Shown here piece after piece: positions 20,586 to 30,219 of a stretch of 64,000 nucleotides of DNA (position 1 is its first letter; every line of letters begins with the position of its first letter). This DNA comes from Stakelama saccharophila. GTDB taxonomy: Bacteria > Pseudomonadota > Alphaproteobacteria > Sphingomonadales > Sphingomonadaceae. The stretch covers positions 1,841,001 to 1,905,000 of the forward strand of contig NZ_CP135076.1 in NCBI RefSeq assembly GCF_032229225.1, in the 5' to 3' direction. The translations under genes and the position numbers were made by a program. The notes beneath the pieces were generated by a model that was not told the origin of the DNA, searched no databases, and was given only the letters and a program-made list of their open reading frames with translations.

Positions 20586-22835
20586 TTATGCGCCCTTGTT
20601 TCTCGTTAATGCCGGCCGGGGGGTCTCGCCCTCTCCTGCGGCCTGCGGTCCGGCTTCTTCCAGACCGGCGAGCAGCGCGGCGTCAAAGTCGATCCGCACC
20701 AACGTACCTCCGCCCGGCCGGTCGGAGAAGGTGATGGTGCCGAAATGCTCCTCGACGATCTTCTTGACGATGGCGAGGCCCAGCCCCGTGCCGCGATCGC
20801 GCGTCGTCATATAAGGTTCGACGATCCGGTCGCGTTCGACCGGCAGACCGATGCCGGTATCGGCGACCGTAATCGTCGTCGCGCCGGTTTCCGCCTGGGT
20901 GATGGCGATCCGGACTTCGCCTTCGTCGCAATCCTCGCGCGCCTGCACGGCCTCGACCGCGTTCTTGACGATATTCGTCAAAGCCTGGCCGAGCTGGCGC
21001 CGGTCGCACACCAGATGCGGCCCCGGATCGTCATGCTCGACGACGAAATCGACACCCGAATGCGCCACCTCGTGCAGAAAGACCGTCTGGCGAACGATGT
21101 CGACCAGCGATTCGTCGCGGAACACCGGCTTGGGCATGCGCGCGAAGGAGGAGAACTCGTCCACCATCCGCCGCAGGTCGCCCACCTGGCGGATGATGGT
21201 GTCGGTCAACCGGGCGAAGGTCGTATCCTCCGCATCGACATTGCGGCCATAGCGACGCTGCAACCGTTCCGCCGCCAACTGGATGGGGGTGAGCGGATTC
21301 TTGATCTCGTGGGCGATGCGCCGGGCGACGTCGGACCATGCGGCCCTGCGCTGGTCCAGCAATTGCTGCGTGATGTCGTCGAAGGTGAGGATGCGGTTAT
21401 TCTCGTCCGCCGTCACCTTCACCGCCAGCGTTCGCGCCTCGCCGCCGGCGGTGAGCTGGATGATGGTCTCACTCCCCTCTCCTGCCAACGCGGTCGCCAG
21501 TTCGGGCGAAACGTCGGCAAGCTGGCTGCCGACCGCCTGTTCCTCGCCGATATGCAGCAGGTCGGCTGCCGAGCTGTTGATCAGACGGATCGTGCCGTCG
21601 GCCGCGATCGAGATGACGCCGGCGCTGACCCCGGCCATGACCGCCTGGACGAGCGCGTGGCGGCTTTCGATCTGGTCGTTGGCGGCAACCAGTGCGCTCG
21701 TCTGCTCCTGCAGGCGTTCGGTCATGCGGTTGAAGGCGCGCGCGAGCGTGCCGATCTCGTCGTTCGACCGCGGCAACGGCACGCGCGCCGTCAGGTCGCC
21801 GCCGGTGACGCTTCGCGCCGCGCCGACCAGTTCGTTGATCGGCCGCAGCAACCGATCGGCGACGGCGAAGGCCACCGCCGTCGATATGCCCAGCAGGATG
21901 ATCGCGATTCCGTACAGCGCGCCGTTGAACTTGAGCTGCAGCGACCGCGCCCGGTCCTGAAGCGTGGCATATTCGGACAGCAGCTTCTGCGCGCCGATCT
22001 GCTGCTTGTTCAGAAACTCGGCATTCACGCTGGTGCCGACATAGAGGAACAGGTGCTTCGTTTCGGGTACGTCGGTTACCAGCCAGACCGTGTCCTTGCC
22101 CAAATCGACATAGGGCTTTTTACCACCCTTTACGATGTTCAGGATGTTGGCATCGACCCGCTTCTGGAAGTTCTCCGGACTCGGCGGATCGAAATAGTCG
22201 AGAACCTGGACCTTTTCGTTCTCCGTCCTTCTGAACAGGATGACCTGTTCGAAGTTCCGGTAATAGGTCTGTCCCAGAAGATAGTCGTGAAACTGGTCCG
22301 AATCGACGGGAATGCCGTGCGCCTTGGTGGAAAGGTCCTTGGCCATCGCCCGCCCTTCATTGGCCCATTTCAGAATGATCTGCTCCTGAGCCTCGCGCAC
22401 CATGTTCATGGAGGTGCCGAACGCATTGCGCGCCCGGTCGGAAAGCCAGAACTCCACCCCCGATTGAAAGATGACCGACGCCGCGATGACGGTCAGGACG
22501 ATCGGCACGCTCGCCACGATGGAGAAGATGGCCACCAGGCGCGCCTGCAATCGTCCGCGCTCCCGCCCCGAGGAATAGCGCTTGGCCCGGCGCATCGCCA
22601 GGCGCCGCCCGACCAGCATGGTCAGCAGCAACATGGGAACCAGGTTCGCGAGAAGGAGCAGCGCCGCGATGGCGGGTGTCAGCAGGCGATCTTCCGACGC
22701 CGAGTCCTGAATCGTCCAGAATGTGATCAACCCCGCCGCGATCGTGAGGAGGACCACCACGATCTCGACCAGCATGACGAGGCGGTCGCGACTTATTGCT
22801 CGGCCCTCGCCGCCGGGGTGATCTTCACCGACCAT
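20586..22835 (-). CDS. ntrY: Nitrogen/redox sensor histidine kinase NtrY
   Basis: Membrane kinase that phosphorylates NtrX; in alphaproteobacteria the pair responds to nitrogen and redox state. The 749-aa protein has N-terminal membrane helices, a periplasmic region, another membrane helix, a HAMP domain (RLLRPINELVGAARSV), a PAS domain, a HisKA box with the phosphorylated His in [17 protein letters not shown] and an HATPase domain (NIVKNAVEA, DTGIGLP, GTGLGLAIVKK). Start ATG at 22835; a later start is possible because the first ~20 residues are poorly conserved in type. Confidence 0.93.
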   Translation of the reverse strand: MVGEDHPGGEGRAISRDRLVMLVEIVVVLLTIAAGLITFWTIQDSASEDRLLTPAIAALLLLANLVPMLLLTMLVGRRLAMRRAKRYSSGRERGRLQARLVAIFSIVASVPIVLTVIAASVIFQSGVEFWLSDRARNAFGTSMNMVREAQEQIILKWANEGRAMAKDLSTKAHGIPVDSDQFHDYLLGQTYYRNFEQVILFRRTENEKVQVLDYFDPPSPENFQKRVDANILNIVKGGKKPYVDLGKDTVWLVTDVPETKHLFLYVGTSVNAEFLNKQQIGAQKLLSEYATLQDRARSLQLKFNGALYGIAIILLGISTAVAFAVADRLLRPINELVGAARSVTGGDLTARVPLPRSNDEIGTLARAFNRMTERLQEQTSALVAANDQIESRHALVQAVMAGVSAGVISIAADGTIRLINSSAADLLHIGEEQAVGSQLADVSPELATALAGEGSETIIQLTAGGEARTLAVKVTADENNRILTFDDITQQLLDQRRAAWSDVARRIAHEIKNPLTPIQLAAERLQRRYGRNVDAEDTTFARLTDTIIRQVGDLRRMVDEFSSFARMPKPVFRDESLVDIVRQTVFLHEVAHSGVDFVVEHDDPGPHLVCDRRQLGQALTNIVKNAVEAVQAREDCDEGEVRIAITQAETGATTITVADTGIGLPVERDRIVEPYMTTRDRGTGLGLAIVKKIVEEHFGTITFSDRPGGGTLVRIDFDAALLAGLEEAGPQAAGEGETPRPALTRNKGA

Positions 22836-22873
22836 GTGCCCTCATTACAACAGGCGCGTGGCACAAAAAACAC

Positions 22874-22902
22874 GTTTTTCGTGAAATTTCGACAATTTGT
22901 CG
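22874..22902 (-). promoter_or_regulatory. Inverted repeats between ntrC and ntrY
   Basis: The 103-bp gap holds a perfect inverted repeat CGACAA-T-TTGTCG (22890-22902) and, next to it, a small CACG/CGTG hairpin within an A/T-rich stretch. On the minus strand the hairpin is followed by six T residues, so it could be a weak terminator after ntrC. ntrY starts at 22835, so the palindrome could be an operator for a separate ntrYX promoter. Function unproven. Confidence 0.3.
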
Positions 22903-22938
22903 GTTCGGCAGCGCGCAGAGCACCCGGCTACGCCGCGA

Positions 22939-24360
22939 TCAGAGCATTCCGAAGCTCTGAAGACGTTTGCGCAGCGTATTGCGATTGATGCCGAGAGCAC
23001 GCGCCGCACGCAACTGGTTGTTGTCGTTTCGCTCCAGCATGGCCTCGATCAGCGGGCGTTCCACTTCCGCGATGATCCGGTTGTACAACGTACCGTCGTC
23101 GAGCGCACGCGGATCGTGTTCGTGCAGGTGAAGCAACCTCGCGCGGACCGCCGCCGCAATGCCGGCCGCTTCCGCAAGCGGGGGCGTGCCGGCCGCCGTC
23201 GCCTCCCCCAACATCGGCCGCAGGTCTCCTGCCGAAATTGCCTCGTCGCGGGCCAGCACCGCGGCGCGCCGCATCAGATTCTCCAACTCGCGCACATTTC
23301 CCGGCCAGGAATGGCGTTCCAGCAGGGGCGCGACGTCCCGGTCGATACGCTTGCGCGGCAGGCCTTCCTGCGCGGCCTTGTCGAGAAAGTGCCGGGCGAG
23401 CAGGACGATGTCCTCGGGGCGCTGGCGTAGCGGCGGCAACGCGACCGGCACCACGTTCAAGCGATAGAACAGATCTTCCCGGAACTGGCCGTCGGCAACC
23501 CGGCCGGCGAGATCCTTGTTCGTCGCCGCCACAATGCGCACGTCCGCCCGGATCGTGCGCGCACCCCCGACCGTCGTGAACTCGCCCGACTGGAGGACAC
23601 GTAGCAGGCGCGTCTGCGCCTCCATCGGCATGTCGCCGATCTCGTCCAGGAAAAGCGTCCCGCCCGACGCCTGCTCGAATTTCCCGGCGGATCGCGCCTG
23701 CGCGCCGGTGAACGCGCCGCGCTCGTGCCCGAAAAGCTCGGCCTCGATCAGCTCGCGCGGAATAGCCGCCATGTTGAGCGCAATGAAGGGAGCATGCCGC
23801 CGCGGCCCGAGGTCGTGAATGGCGCGCGCGACCAGTTCCTTGCCCGTGCCCGATTCGCCGGTAACGAGCACCGTCAGATCGTTCGGCACGATCCGCGCGA
23901 TGACGCGATAGACCTCCTGCATGGCGGGCGAACGACCGATCAGCGGATTGGCGTCGTCGCCGAGCAGGTCGGGCGCGGCGAGCGGCTCCCCGCCCCGCCC
24001 CAGAGCGCTGTCGACCGTTTCGGCCAACTTGTCGAGATCGAACGGTTTCGGCAGATAGTCGAAGGCCCCGACCTCGTTCGCGCGAACCGCGGTCGAGAGC
24101 GTATTTTTTGCCGACAGCACGATGATCGGTAGGGCGGGATGGGTCTGTGCCAATGCCGCGACGACGTCCAGCCCGTCGCCGTCCGGCAGCACGACGTCGC
24201 TCAGCAGGACATCGGGTTCGCGCTCGGCCATGGCCGTTCGCATCGCCGCGATGGTGCCGACGGCGCGCACGGCGTACCCGGCACGGCGCAATGCCGCCGA
24301 AACGACCGTGCGGATCGCGGCGTCGTCGTCGACGACGAGAATATCGACAATTTCCGTCAT
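22939..24360 (-). CDS. ntrC: Nitrogen regulation response regulator NtrC
   Basis: Sigma-54 enhancer-binding protein of the NtrBC system. The 473-aa protein has a receiver domain (VVDDD, phosphoacceptor in VLLSDVVLPDG), an AAA+ domain with GESGTGKE, an intact ERGAFTGA loop and GGTLFLDEIGDMP, and a Fis-type HTH at the C-terminus (ARALGINRNTLRKRL). The contrast with the adjacent NtrX, which lacks GAFTGA, is clear. Overlaps the ntrB stop by 4 bp. Confidence 0.95.
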   Translation of the reverse strand: MTEIVDILVVDDDAAIRTVVSAALRRAGYAVRAVGTIAAMRTAMAEREPDVLLSDVVLPDGDGLDVVAALAQTHPALPIIVLSAKNTLSTAVRANEVGAFDYLPKPFDLDKLAETVDSALGRGGEPLAAPDLLGDDANPLIGRSPAMQEVYRVIARIVPNDLTVLVTGESGTGKELVARAIHDLGPRRHAPFIALNMAAIPRELIEAELFGHERGAFTGAQARSAGKFEQASGGTLFLDEIGDMPMEAQTRLLRVLQSGEFTTVGGARTIRADVRIVAATNKDLAGRVADGQFREDLFYRLNVVPVALPPLRQRPEDIVLLARHFLDKAAQEGLPRKRIDRDVAPLLERHSWPGNVRELENLMRRAAVLARDEAISAGDLRPMLGEATAAGTPPLAEAAGIAAAVRARLLHLHEHDPRALDDGTLYNRIIAEVERPLIEAMLERNDNNQLRAARALGINRNTLRKRLQSFGML

Positions 24361-25472
24361 CCCGTCGCCCTCGGCAGGAACAGCCGGAATACGCTCATCG
24401 GCGTGCCGCCATGCGCTTCGCGGGAATATTGCACCATGCCGCCCATGTCGCGCGCCAATTTCTCGACCAGCGGCAGACCAAGCCCCTTGCCCTCCGGCCT
24501 GCCCGAAACGAAGGGTTCGAACAGGTGATCGACGATATCCTCCGGCGCACCGGGGCCGTTGTCCAGAATCGCGATCTCCAGCGGCAACGGCCTTCGCGGC
24601 GATCCCGCCCCTGCACTCACCGACATGCCGTGGCGATAGGCGGTGGCGATCGTGATCCGGCCATCCTCGATCCCGGCTACCGCCTCACTGGCATTCTTGA
24701 GCAGGTTAAGCAGCACCTGTTGAAACGCATCGCGGTCGATGAGCACATCGGGAAGCGAGGGATCGAACTGTTCGTCGATCGGGATATCGCGCGCAAAGCC
24801 TGCCTCGGCTACGCGGCGGACATGGGCGAGCAGCGGATAGATGTTCGCCCGCCGCAGATCGAGCGGGCTGGTATCGGTGAAATCCTCCATCCGGTCGATC
24901 AGCGCCGCGATGCGGTCGACCTCGCTGGTGATGAGCGAGGTCATGGCGTCGGCGTCGTCCGCACCGGCGGCGACAAGCTGTGCCGCACCGCGAATGCCCG
25001 AAAGCGGGTTCTTGATCTCGTGCGCCAGCATGGCGGCCGCCCCGACCGCGGCACGGGCGCCCGCCGAACGGTCGATGCCGTAGCCCGGCCTGCGTCCGCC
25101 GGGCGCATGATGAAGCGTGACGATCCGCCACCCGTCATGCTCGGCCATCAGCGATTCGACGAAATCGATCTTGATGGTGTTCCCGCGTGCCAAGCGGATG
25201 TCCGCGTCGAAGGCGGCAAAACCCAGTTCCGGCCGTCGATCGGCATATCCGGCCGGCGGCGCCAGGATCGAATCGAGGCGTTGGCCGATCATGGCCCGTT
25301 CCGACATGTTCATCAGATGCTCGCACGCCGTATTGGCTCGGGCGATGCGATCCTCGGGATCGATGAGCAACAACGCCACCGGAAGCGCGGAGACGATATC
25401 GGCAGCGCCCGGCCCGGCGTCGCTCGCCGCACCCGCACCCGCCGGCGTCAGGCCGCTGCTTTGCTGCGCCAC
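24357..25472 (-). CDS. ntrB: Nitrogen sensor histidine kinase NtrB
   Basis: Soluble kinase/phosphatase that controls NtrC in response to PII. It has an N-terminal PAS domain (about 25-130), a HisKA box with the phospho-His in [19 protein letters not shown] and an HATPase domain ([29 protein letters not shown]). The frame stays open into dusB. The GTG at 25472 (start VAQQSSGL) is chosen because it overlaps dusB by only 25 bp and leaves a complete PAS domain (371 aa). No strong ribosome-binding site is seen, so the start is uncertain. Confidence 0.88.
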   Translation of the reverse strand: MAQQSSGLTPAGAGAASDAGPGAADIVSALPVALLLIDPEDRIARANTACEHLMNMSERAMIGQRLDSILAPPAGYADRRPELGFAAFDADIRLARGNTIKIDFVESLMAEHDGWRIVTLHHAPGGRRPGYGIDRSAGARAAVGAAAMLAHEIKNPLSGIRGAAQLVAAGADDADAMTSLITSEVDRIAALIDRMEDFTDTSPLDLRRANIYPLLAHVRRVAEAGFARDIPIDEQFDPSLPDVLIDRDAFQQVLLNLLKNASEAVAGIEDGRITIATAYRHGMSVSAGAGSPRRPLPLEIAILDNGPGAPEDIVDHLFEPFVSGRPEGKGLGLPLVEKLARDMGGMVQYSREAHGGTPMSVFRLFLPRATG

Positions 25473-26446
25473 GGAGCGTAGAAATCCGCCAGCATCCGCA
25501 GCACCTCGCGCGGGTCCGGCACCTGGTTGACGCGGTTGCGGAACTCCGCCGAGCCGTGCAGGCCGCGGGTGTACCAGCCGATATGCTTGCGCGCGCAATT
25601 CACGCCGACTTCGACGCCATAATGTTCGAGCATCGCTTCATAATGCTCTACGATCGTTTGATATTGCTCATCCAGACCGGGATCGGCGAGACGCTGGCCG
25701 GTGGTGAACCAGTGCATCATCTGACCCAGCAGCCACGGCTTGCCATATGCGCCCCGCCCGATCATCACGCCGTCCGCGCCCGATTGTGCCAGCGCCTGCT
25801 CCGCATCCTCGATCGTGCAGATGTCGCCATTGGCGATGACGGGCACGGTCACCGCGTCCTTCACCTTGCGAATGAAGGCCCAGTCGGCGCTTCCCTTGTA
25901 CATCTGGCACCGCGTGCGGCCATGGACGGTGATCATCTTCACGCCCATATCCTGGGCCGCACGCGCCAGTTCGGGCGCGTTCAGACTGTCATGGTCCCAA
26001 CCCATGCGCATCTTCAGCGTCACGGGGACCGACACCGCGTTCACCGTCGCCTCGATCAGACGCTTGGCGAGGTCCGGCTCACGCATCAGGGCCGAACCGG
26101 CATAGCCGTTCGTCACCTTGCGCACCGGGCAGCCCATGTTGATGTCGATGATGGCGGCGCCGCGATCCTCGTTCAATTTCGCCGCCTCGCCCATCTCCTT
26201 TGGCGTATTGCCGACGAGCTGCATCGAGACCGGCTCCTCGATCGGGTCCCACGCCGCCTTGCGGATCGACTGCCGGGTTTCCCGGATCGCCGCCTGGCTC
26301 GCGATCATTTCCGTCACGTTCAAACCCGAGCCGTAGCGCCGCACGAGCCTGCGAAACGGCAAGTCCGTCACGCCCGTCATGGGCGCGAGCAATACCGGAG
26401 AATCGATCCGGACGGGGCCGATCTGGATGGGAGCGAGTTTCGTCAT
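25448..26446 (-). CDS. dusB: tRNA-dihydrouridine synthase DusB
   Basis: FMN- and NADPH-dependent enzyme that reduces uridine to dihydrouridine in tRNA. The 332-aa protein begins with [16 protein letters not shown] (FMN loop), has MGCPVRKV with the catalytic cysteine, [10 protein letters not shown] and [12 protein letters not shown]. This is the nifR3 gene that heads the ntrBC operon in alphaproteobacteria. Divergent from ispDF with 95 bp between the starts. Confidence 0.95.
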   Translation of the reverse strand: MTKLAPIQIGPVRIDSPVLLAPMTGVTDLPFRRLVRRYGSGLNVTEMIASQAAIRETRQSIRKAAWDPIEEPVSMQLVGNTPKEMGEAAKLNEDRGAAIIDINMGCPVRKVTNGYAGSALMREPDLAKRLIEATVNAVSVPVTLKMRMGWDHDSLNAPELARAAQDMGVKMITVHGRTRCQMYKGSADWAFIRKVKDAVTVPVIANGDICTIEDAEQALAQSGADGVMIGRGAYGKPWLLGQMMHWFTTGQRLADPGLDEQYQTIVEHYEAMLEHYGVEVGVNCARKHIGWYTRGLHGSAEFRNRVNQVPDPREVLRMLADFYAPWRSKAAA

Positions 26447-26541
26447 TACGATGTGCCTGAAAAACAGGCAGCCGTTTACGCGAGGTGCGTTCCTTTCGCA
26501 AGGCTGGCGGCAAGGCGCCGCTTGCGCTAACGCGCCGCACC

Positions 26542-27690
26542 ATGAACGCGCATCGAACCGTCGGGCTGATCGTGGCCGCCGGGCAGGGAAGCCGGGCGGG
26601 CGCAGCAGGCCCCAAGCAGTTCATCACCGTCGCCGGCCGGCCGATGGTGACGCACAGCCATGCCGCCATGACGTCACATCCCGGGATCGACGCTGTTCTG
26701 GTGGTACGCGGCGCCGGTCAGGAAGAACGGTTGCGGAGCGCGATCGGCGCGATCTGCTGGTCGGTCGAAGGCGGCGCGACGCGGCGCGAATCCGTCCGTG
26801 CCGGACTGGAAGCGATCGCCGCGGACGGTGGAGCGGCGCGAGTCCTCATCCACGATGCGGCGCGTCCCTTCCTGCCGCATACCGTGATCGATCGCCTGTT
26901 GTCGGCGCTGGGTGCGGGCGACGCTGCGGTGCCCGTGCTTCCCGTCGCCGACACGATCGCGACGGCAGGCGAAACACTTGGCGACGTCGTTCCGCGGGAG
27001 ACGCTGGCGCGCGTGCAGACACCGCAGGCATTTTCCTTCGACCGGATTCTGGCGGCGCACCGTTCCTGGCCCGACAATGCGGAGGCGAGCGACGATGCGC
27101 AGATCGCGCGCGCGGCCGGCATCGCGGTTGCGGTGGTCGCCGGCGATCGCTTCCTGGAAAAGCTGACATACCGGGAAGATTTCGCCGCCGTCGAAGCGAG
27201 CCGCGCGATGCGTGTGCGTACCGGGCTGGGTTTCGACGTGCATCGGCTGGAGCCGGGCGAAGAACTCTGGCTGGGCGGCATCCTGATCCCCCATGACCGC
27301 GGCCTGTCAGGCCACAGCGACGCCGATGTCGCATTGCACGCCATCACCGACGCACTGCTCGGCGCCGCGGCGCAGGGCGATATCGGCAGCCATTTCCCGC
27401 CCACCGATCCGCAATGGCGCGGCACGCGTTCCGACCAGTTCCTGCGGCACGCCGCATCGCTTGTGGAGGAGCGCGGCGGCGTCATCGACTTCATCGACCT
27501 GACCCTGATGTGCGAAGCGCCGAAGATCGGCCCGTTTCGGGACGCTATGCGCGGCCGGATCTCCGCGATATTGCGGGTGGAGCCTGCGCAGATTAGCGTC
27601 AAGGCGACGACGACCGAGCGGCTTGGATTCACCGGACGCGGCGAAGGGATCGCTGCTCAGGCGGTCGCCACGATCCGGATCGCGATCTGA
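26542..27690 (+). CDS. ispDF: Bifunctional MEP cytidylyltransferase / MEcPP synthase IspDF
   Basis: Fusion of two MEP-pathway enzymes in one 382-aa chain. IspD (about 1-222) has [20 protein letters not shown], the CTP-binding loop, and HDAARPFLP. IspF (about 224-382) has [10 protein letters not shown] and [22 protein letters not shown], with the zinc-binding Asp and His residues. The fusion is characteristic of alpha- and some epsilonproteobacteria; the two steps are not consecutive (IspE acts between them). The ATG at 26542 is chosen as it starts the IspD fold; an earlier in-frame start would add about 19 non-homologous residues. Confidence 0.95.
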   Translation: MNAHRTVGLIVAAGQGSRAGAAGPKQFITVAGRPMVTHSHAAMTSHPGIDAVLVVRGAGQEERLRSAIGAICWSVEGGATRRESVRAGLEAIAADGGAARVLIHDAARPFLPHTVIDRLLSALGAGDAAVPVLPVADTIATAGETLGDVVPRETLARVQTPQAFSFDRILAAHRSWPDNAEASDDAQIARAAGIAVAVVAGDRFLEKLTYREDFAAVEASRAMRVRTGLGFDVHRLEPGEELWLGGILIPHDRGLSGHSDADVALHAITDALLGAAAQGDIGSHFPPTDPQWRGTRSDQFLRHAASLVEERGGVIDFIDLTLMCEAPKIGPFRDAMRGRISAILRVEPAQISVKATTTERLGFTGRGEGIAAQAVATIRIAI

Positions 27691-27701
27691 CGGAGATGTG
27701 C

Positions 27702-28250
27702 ATGCGCAAGGCAATGGCGACCCTGATCGCGCTGATCGCCCTCGGCGGCGCGACCGCATCGCGGGCGGCGGATGCGTCGAACCAGTGCCTCGCCAGGGGT
27801 GATGCCGCGGCGCTGGTTCAGGCGATCGCACCGGACCTGCTGCAGGCCGCAGCGCGAAAGTGCAGCGCGACCCTGCCCCCGGACGCACTGCTCACCCGCC
27901 AATCCGGCGCTCTGATGAGCAAATATCGTCGCGCCGCCGCCGGTGCCTGGCCGGGGGCGCGGCGCGCACTGCAACAAGTCGCCGGGCCGGAGATCGGCGG
28001 CATGCTGGAGGGGCCGCTGGCCCAGAGCATCGTCGGTCCGCTGCTGGCGCCGATGTTTACCCAGAACGTGAGTGCGGCGGACTGCGCCGACCTCAACACC
28101 ATCGTTATGATGATCGAACCCCTCCCGGCGGAAAATCTGGGACGGCTGTTCGTTGCCGTCTACGACATGGCGGACCGCAATCGCGCAGCAGACGCGACCG
28201 ATACCGGCCTGGTCATGCCGTTTCATCTTTGCCATCCCAAACAGGGTTGA
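27702..28250 (+). CDS. Exported protein of unknown function
   Basis: I do not recognise this 182-aa protein. It has a signal peptide (RKAMATLIALIALGGATASRAA) and a mature, mostly helical, alanine-rich part with four cysteines (near the start, after RK, in AADCADLN and in HLCHP), which could pair in the periplasm. There is no lipobox. The second ATG (27702) is chosen because the GGAG box is 6 nt upstream of it; the ATG at 27696 would be too close. It sits between ispDF and pncC on the same strand with short gaps, so it is probably co-transcribed. Confidence 0.7.
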   Translation: MRKAMATLIALIALGGATASRAADASNQCLARGDAAALVQAIAPDLLQAAARKCSATLPPDALLTRQSGALMSKYRRAAAGAWPGARRALQQVAGPEIGGMLEGPLAQSIVGPLLAPMFTQNVSAADCADLNTIVMMIEPLPAENLGRLFVAVYDMADRNRAADATDTGLVMPFHLCHPKQG

Positions 28251-28254
28251 TCCC

Positions 28255-28791
28255 ATGGAAACCATTCTCCCCGCATCGCTAGTCGATCTCGCCAGAAAGG
28301 TCGTCGAGACCAATCGCGAGGCCGGCCGCCGCATCGCCGTCGCCGAAAGCTGCACCGGCGGCCTTGTCAGCGCCGCGCTTACCGAGATTCCGGGATCGTC
28401 CGACGTGTTCGAAGCCGGATTCATCACCTATTCGAACGAAGCGAAACGCGAACTGCTCGACGTCAGCCTCGATTTGCTGGAAACGTTCGGCTCGGTGTCG
28501 GTGGCGGTCGCCTGGGCGATGGCGCAGGGCGTTCTCGACGAAACCGAAGCCGATGTCGCCGTCGCGGTCACCGGGATCGCCGGGCCGGATGGCGGCACCG
28601 AAAAGAAGCCGGTCGGAACGGTGGTTTTCGCGCGTGCGAAAAAGGGCGCCGACCCCAAGGAAGTCATTGCCGATTCGCGCAATTTCGATGACGAGGGGCG
28701 CGGCTCGGTGCGGCTTCAGGCCGCGTTGTGCGCGCTGGAACTGCTGATGCCGGGTTCGGAACCGCTCTCGCCCTCGGACGGTGCGCCGTAA
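28255..28791 (+). CDS. CinA-family nicotinamide-nucleotide amidohydrolase PncC
   Basis: Stand-alone CinA C-terminal domain, which deamidates NMN to NaMN in pyridine-nucleotide salvage. The 178-aa protein has AVAESCTGGLVSAALTEIPGSS (catalytic Ser), TYSNEAKRELL, VSVAVAWAMAQG and VAVTGIAGPDGGTEKKPVGTV, all family hallmarks. A ~13-residue tail after the conserved domain is encoded in DNA that is also antisense to the 3' end of ratA: the two genes overlap by 76 bp, tail to tail. Confidence 0.92.
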   Translation: METILPASLVDLARKVVETNREAGRRIAVAESCTGGLVSAALTEIPGSSDVFEAGFITYSNEAKRELLDVSLDLLETFGSVSVAVAWAMAQGVLDETEADVAVAVTGIAGPDGGTEKKPVGTVVFARAKKGADPKEVIADSRNFDDEGRGSVRLQAALCALELLMPGSEPLSPSDGAP

Positions 28792-29213
28792 AGCTCTGCC
28801 GCCCGCGTTTCGAACGCACCGATCATCTTCCTGAGCGCGCGGTCGAACACCTGACCGGCCAGCATTTCGAACATGCGGTTCTTGAAGGCGAAGTCGACGC
28901 AGAAATCGACGCAGCAGCCGCCTTCCCCGTCGGGCCGGAATTTCCAATCATTGTTGAGATATTTGAGCGGCCCGTCGAGATAGTCGACATGGATATGTTC
29001 CGGCCGCTCCTTCTGCACCTTCGACGTAAAGGTCTCGCGCAAGCCCTTGAATCCGACGATCATGTCGGCAACCATTTCGGTGTCGCCGTTCGAGCGGACG
29101 CGGATCGCCGTCACCCAGGGCAGGAACTCGTCATAACGGCCGACATCGGCCACCATGTCGAACATCTGTTCCGGCGTATAGGGAAGATGGCGCGTTTCGG
29201 AGTGCTTCGGCAT
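28716..29213 (-). CDS. RatA/Coq10-type START-domain protein
   Basis: Type II toxin-antitoxin RatA / coenzyme Q-binding COQ10 family, SRPBCC fold. The 165-aa protein begins PKHSETRHLPYTPEQMFDMVADVGRYDEFLPW, the family start, and has FTSKVQKERPEHIHVDYLDGPLKYLNN. In alphaproteobacteria it normally follows lipA, as here (13-bp gap). The likely role is ubiquinone binding in respiration rather than a toxin. The ATG at 29213 is favoured because the conserved domain starts there. Its Ser/Glu-rich C-terminal tail overlaps pncC. Confidence 0.9.
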   Translation of the reverse strand: MPKHSETRHLPYTPEQMFDMVADVGRYDEFLPWVTAIRVRSNGDTEMVADMIVGFKGLRETFTSKVQKERPEHIHVDYLDGPLKYLNNDWKFRPDGEGGCCVDFCVDFAFKNRMFEMLAGQVFDRALRKMIGAFETRAAELYGAPSEGESGSEPGISSSSAHNAA

Positions 29214-29226
29214 GATATGGCGCGCG

Positions 29227-30153
29227 TCAGGCCCCTGCCCTGGCGAGCTTCGCCTCCCGCGCGGCCTGCATCTTCTCGAAGTCGTCGCCGGCATGATAGC
29301 TCGACCGCGTCAGCGGAGAAGACGCCACCATCAGGAACCCTTTGGCCCGCGCGATGCTGGCGAAAGCGTCGAATGCCTGCGGCGTGACGAAATCCATCAC
29401 CTTGGCATGCTTCGGCGTCGGTTGGAGATACTGACCCATGGTCAGGAAATCGATGTCGGCCGAACGCATATCGTCCATCACCTGATGCACTTCCAGCCGT
29501 TCCTCGCCCAGGCCCAGCATGATGCCGGACTTGGTAAAGATCGACGGATCGAGCGCCTTGACCTTTTCCAGCAGGCGCAGCGACGCATAATAACGCGCGC
29601 CGGGGCGAATCGTCGGATAGAGGCGCGGCACCGTCTCCAGATTGTGGTTGAACACGTCCGGACGCGCCTCGACGATCATCTCCAGCGCGGCATCGACCTT
29701 GTTACGGAAATCGGGCGTCAGGATTTCGATCGTCGTATCCGGCGCTTGGGCACGTAACGCCTCGATCACCTTGACGAACTGCCGCGCGCCGCCATCGGGC
29801 AGGTCGTCACGATCGACCGAGGTGATGACGATGTGCTTCAGGCCCATCTGCACCGCGACATCGGCGACGTGCTGCGGCTCCTTGGGATCGACCATGCGCG
29901 GCATGCCGGTCTTCACATTGCAGAAGGCGCAGGCGCGCGTGCATGTGTCGCCCAGGATCATCACCGTCGCGTGCTTCTTGGTCCAGCACTCGCCGATATT
30001 GGGGCACGCCGCCTCTTCGCAGACGGTGGCGAGGTTCTTTTCGCGCATCAGGCGCTTGGTTTCCGCAAAGCCGGCGGAGGTCGGCGCCTTGACGCGGATC
30101 CAGTCCGGCTTGCGCTGGCGTGGTGGTCGGGCGAGGTCGGTGACGTCGTTCAT
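29227..30153 (-). CDS. lipA: Lipoyl synthase
   Basis: Radical SAM enzyme that inserts two sulfurs into octanoyl groups on lipoyl-dependent complexes. The 308-aa protein has the auxiliary cluster motif [12 protein letters not shown] and the SAM cluster motif CTRACAFC, plus GDTCTRAC and the C-terminal RSSYHAGD region. The ATG at 30153 is selected since upstream residues do not match the family. The beta-carbonic anhydrase is divergent, 66 bp away. Confidence 0.95.
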   Translation of the reverse strand: MNDVTDLARPPRQRKPDWIRVKAPTSAGFAETKRLMREKNLATVCEEAACPNIGECWTKKHATVMILGDTCTRACAFCNVKTGMPRMVDPKEPQHVADVAVQMGLKHIVITSVDRDDLPDGGARQFVKVIEALRAQAPDTTIEILTPDFRNKVDAALEMIVEARPDVFNHNLETVPRLYPTIRPGARYYASLRLLEKVKALDPSIFTKSGIMLGLGEERLEVHQVMDDMRSADIDFLTMGQYLQPTPKHAKVMDFVTPQAFDAFASIARAKGFLMVASSPLTRSSYHAGDDFEKMQAAREAKLARAGA

Positions 30154-30219
30154 GGCCCACCAAATAGCGATCCTCGCGCCCCCTTGCCACCCCTGCTGCA
30201 CGCGCTATCAACAAACGCC

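Noticed and set aside
20745..22988. Long plus-strand open frame opposite ntrY
   Set aside because: Antisense shadow of ntrY, which has full HAMP, PAS, HisKA and HATPase motifs.
26581..26588. GGGCAGGG on the plus strand right of dif
   Set aside because: Opposite to the expected KOPS direction and inside ispDF; recorded as an exception, not as a functional site.
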